Part shown: in pieces, positions 63,616 to 64,000 of the stretch
How the letters are laid out: every line of letters starts with the position of its first letter
Position numbering within the stretch: the first letter of the stretch is position 1
Assembly (NCBI GenBank): GCA_030220185.1
Contig: JASPKZ010003844.1
Span: 2,554,501 to 2,618,500, forward strand
Length of the DNA: 64,000 nt
Direction: 5' to 3'
DNA from: Diploptera punctata
Taxonomy: Eukaryota > Arthropoda > Insecta > Blattodea > Blaberidae
Program-made: the position numbers and the translations under genes
The notes under the pieces: model-generated
What the model saw: the letters and a program-made list of their open reading frames with translations, nothing else
What the model was told of the DNA's origin: nothing
Databases searched by the model: none

Positions 63616-64000
63616 ATTATTATTATTATTATTATTATTAATGTTAATAGTAGTAGCATTTGTTCTTGTTGTTGTTGTATTACGTAGTAGTAGTAATAAT
63701 CATAATCTGCATTACAATATGGGTCATAAGGTCCGTTCCAGCTCGAATCAAAACTGATCAGTAATAATAATATTATAAAAATTTAATTTGTGAATATTAT
63801 TTTATGCCTTATCCCGATACTTTAAGAAAACAAAAAAAATATTTAATTTGTTTGCATAGTAAAATGTTCACGACAACCATGTTTGAGGAAGTTGATAGAT
63901 AGAACTAAAAGTCGGATAATATATTCCTTTGCCAGAAAGGTTAGTACAGAAATTATTCAGGGAATAAGTTATCCTAAATGTGTACAAGTTGTCTCTTATA
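63616..64000. other. No gene; ATT array at the start
   Basis: ATT microsatellite (63616-63640), then AT-rich sequence to the window end. Confidence 0.4.

Overview
This window looks like intergenic or intronic DNA from a large, AT-rich animal genome, most likely an insect. I would guess a cockroach or another polyneopteran from the style of its retrotransposon ends and tRNA-headed SINEs; that is recognition from memory, not a database result. I find no convincing host protein-coding gene, rRNA, CRISPR array or bacterial feature. Almost everything identifiable is a transposable element, usually 5'-truncated or decayed, plus abundant microsatellites (TA, AAT/ATT, GA/CT, GT, ACT, CTT).

Element classes. 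(1) RTE-like non-LTR retrotransposons. The best copy (43263-45219) keeps most of the reverse transcriptase and has an 18-bp target-site duplication (TSD); about ten short 3' ends of the same family are scattered on both strands. (2) Many 3'-end-only fragments of other non-LTR families, recognised by a C-terminal signature (W-x-HV-x-RM followed by GRP-x-x-RW). Several have perfect 12-14 bp TSDs (2922-3602, 13225-13817, 30110-30520, 35125-35292). (3) A Jockey-like element with a gag ORF and no pol ORF, flanked by a 13-bp TSD (3811-6257). (4) An R2-like restriction-endonuclease non-LTR fragment (61285-62420). (5) Penelope-like element (PLE) 3' ends organised as head-to-head palindromes (6874-7479, 50405-50982, 51375-51983). 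(6) DNA transposons: a DD41D Tc1/mariner relative with long terminal inverted repeats (TIRs), a mariner remnant, a Tc1-like remnant, a hAT/BED remnant, foldback elements, and an unassigned family ('FamA') with a 2-bp TC/GA TSD. (7) At least seven tRNA-headed SINE families. I use local labels: SINE-D (Asp-like head), SINE-L (class II tRNA-like head), SINE-R (Arg-like head), SINE-K, SINE-G, SINE-C and SINE-T.

Layout. 0-3.6 kb: TA arrays, RTE end, DD41D transposon, SINE-R and a retroelement end. 3.6-6.9 kb: FamA split by the gag-only Jockey element. 6.9-9.4 kb: PLE palindrome, a duplicated microsatellite locus, SINEs. 9.4-20.3 kb: FamA copies, foldback, SINEs, nested retroelement ends. 21-22 kb: a 68-bp satellite grown inside an RTE 3' end. 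22-31 kb: nested SINE dimer, FamA inside an RT fragment, mariner, DNA element with nested RT. 31-37 kb: hAT remnant, tandemly amplified RT end, SINEs. 38-40 kb: an unassigned ORF and a Tc1-like remnant. 43-46 kb: the long RTE copy and a 550-bp GA/CA tract. 46-58 kb: more SINEs, RTE and PLE insertions. 58.7-59.3 kb: a tRNA-bearing palindrome. 61-62.4 kb: an R2-like gene interrupted by FamA. End: RTE and SINE-G.

Nested insertions give a relative chronology. SINE-L, FamA, the PLE and the gag-only element all landed in older repeats. Removing them, with one TSD copy, restores continuous sequence and in two cases a continuous reading frame.
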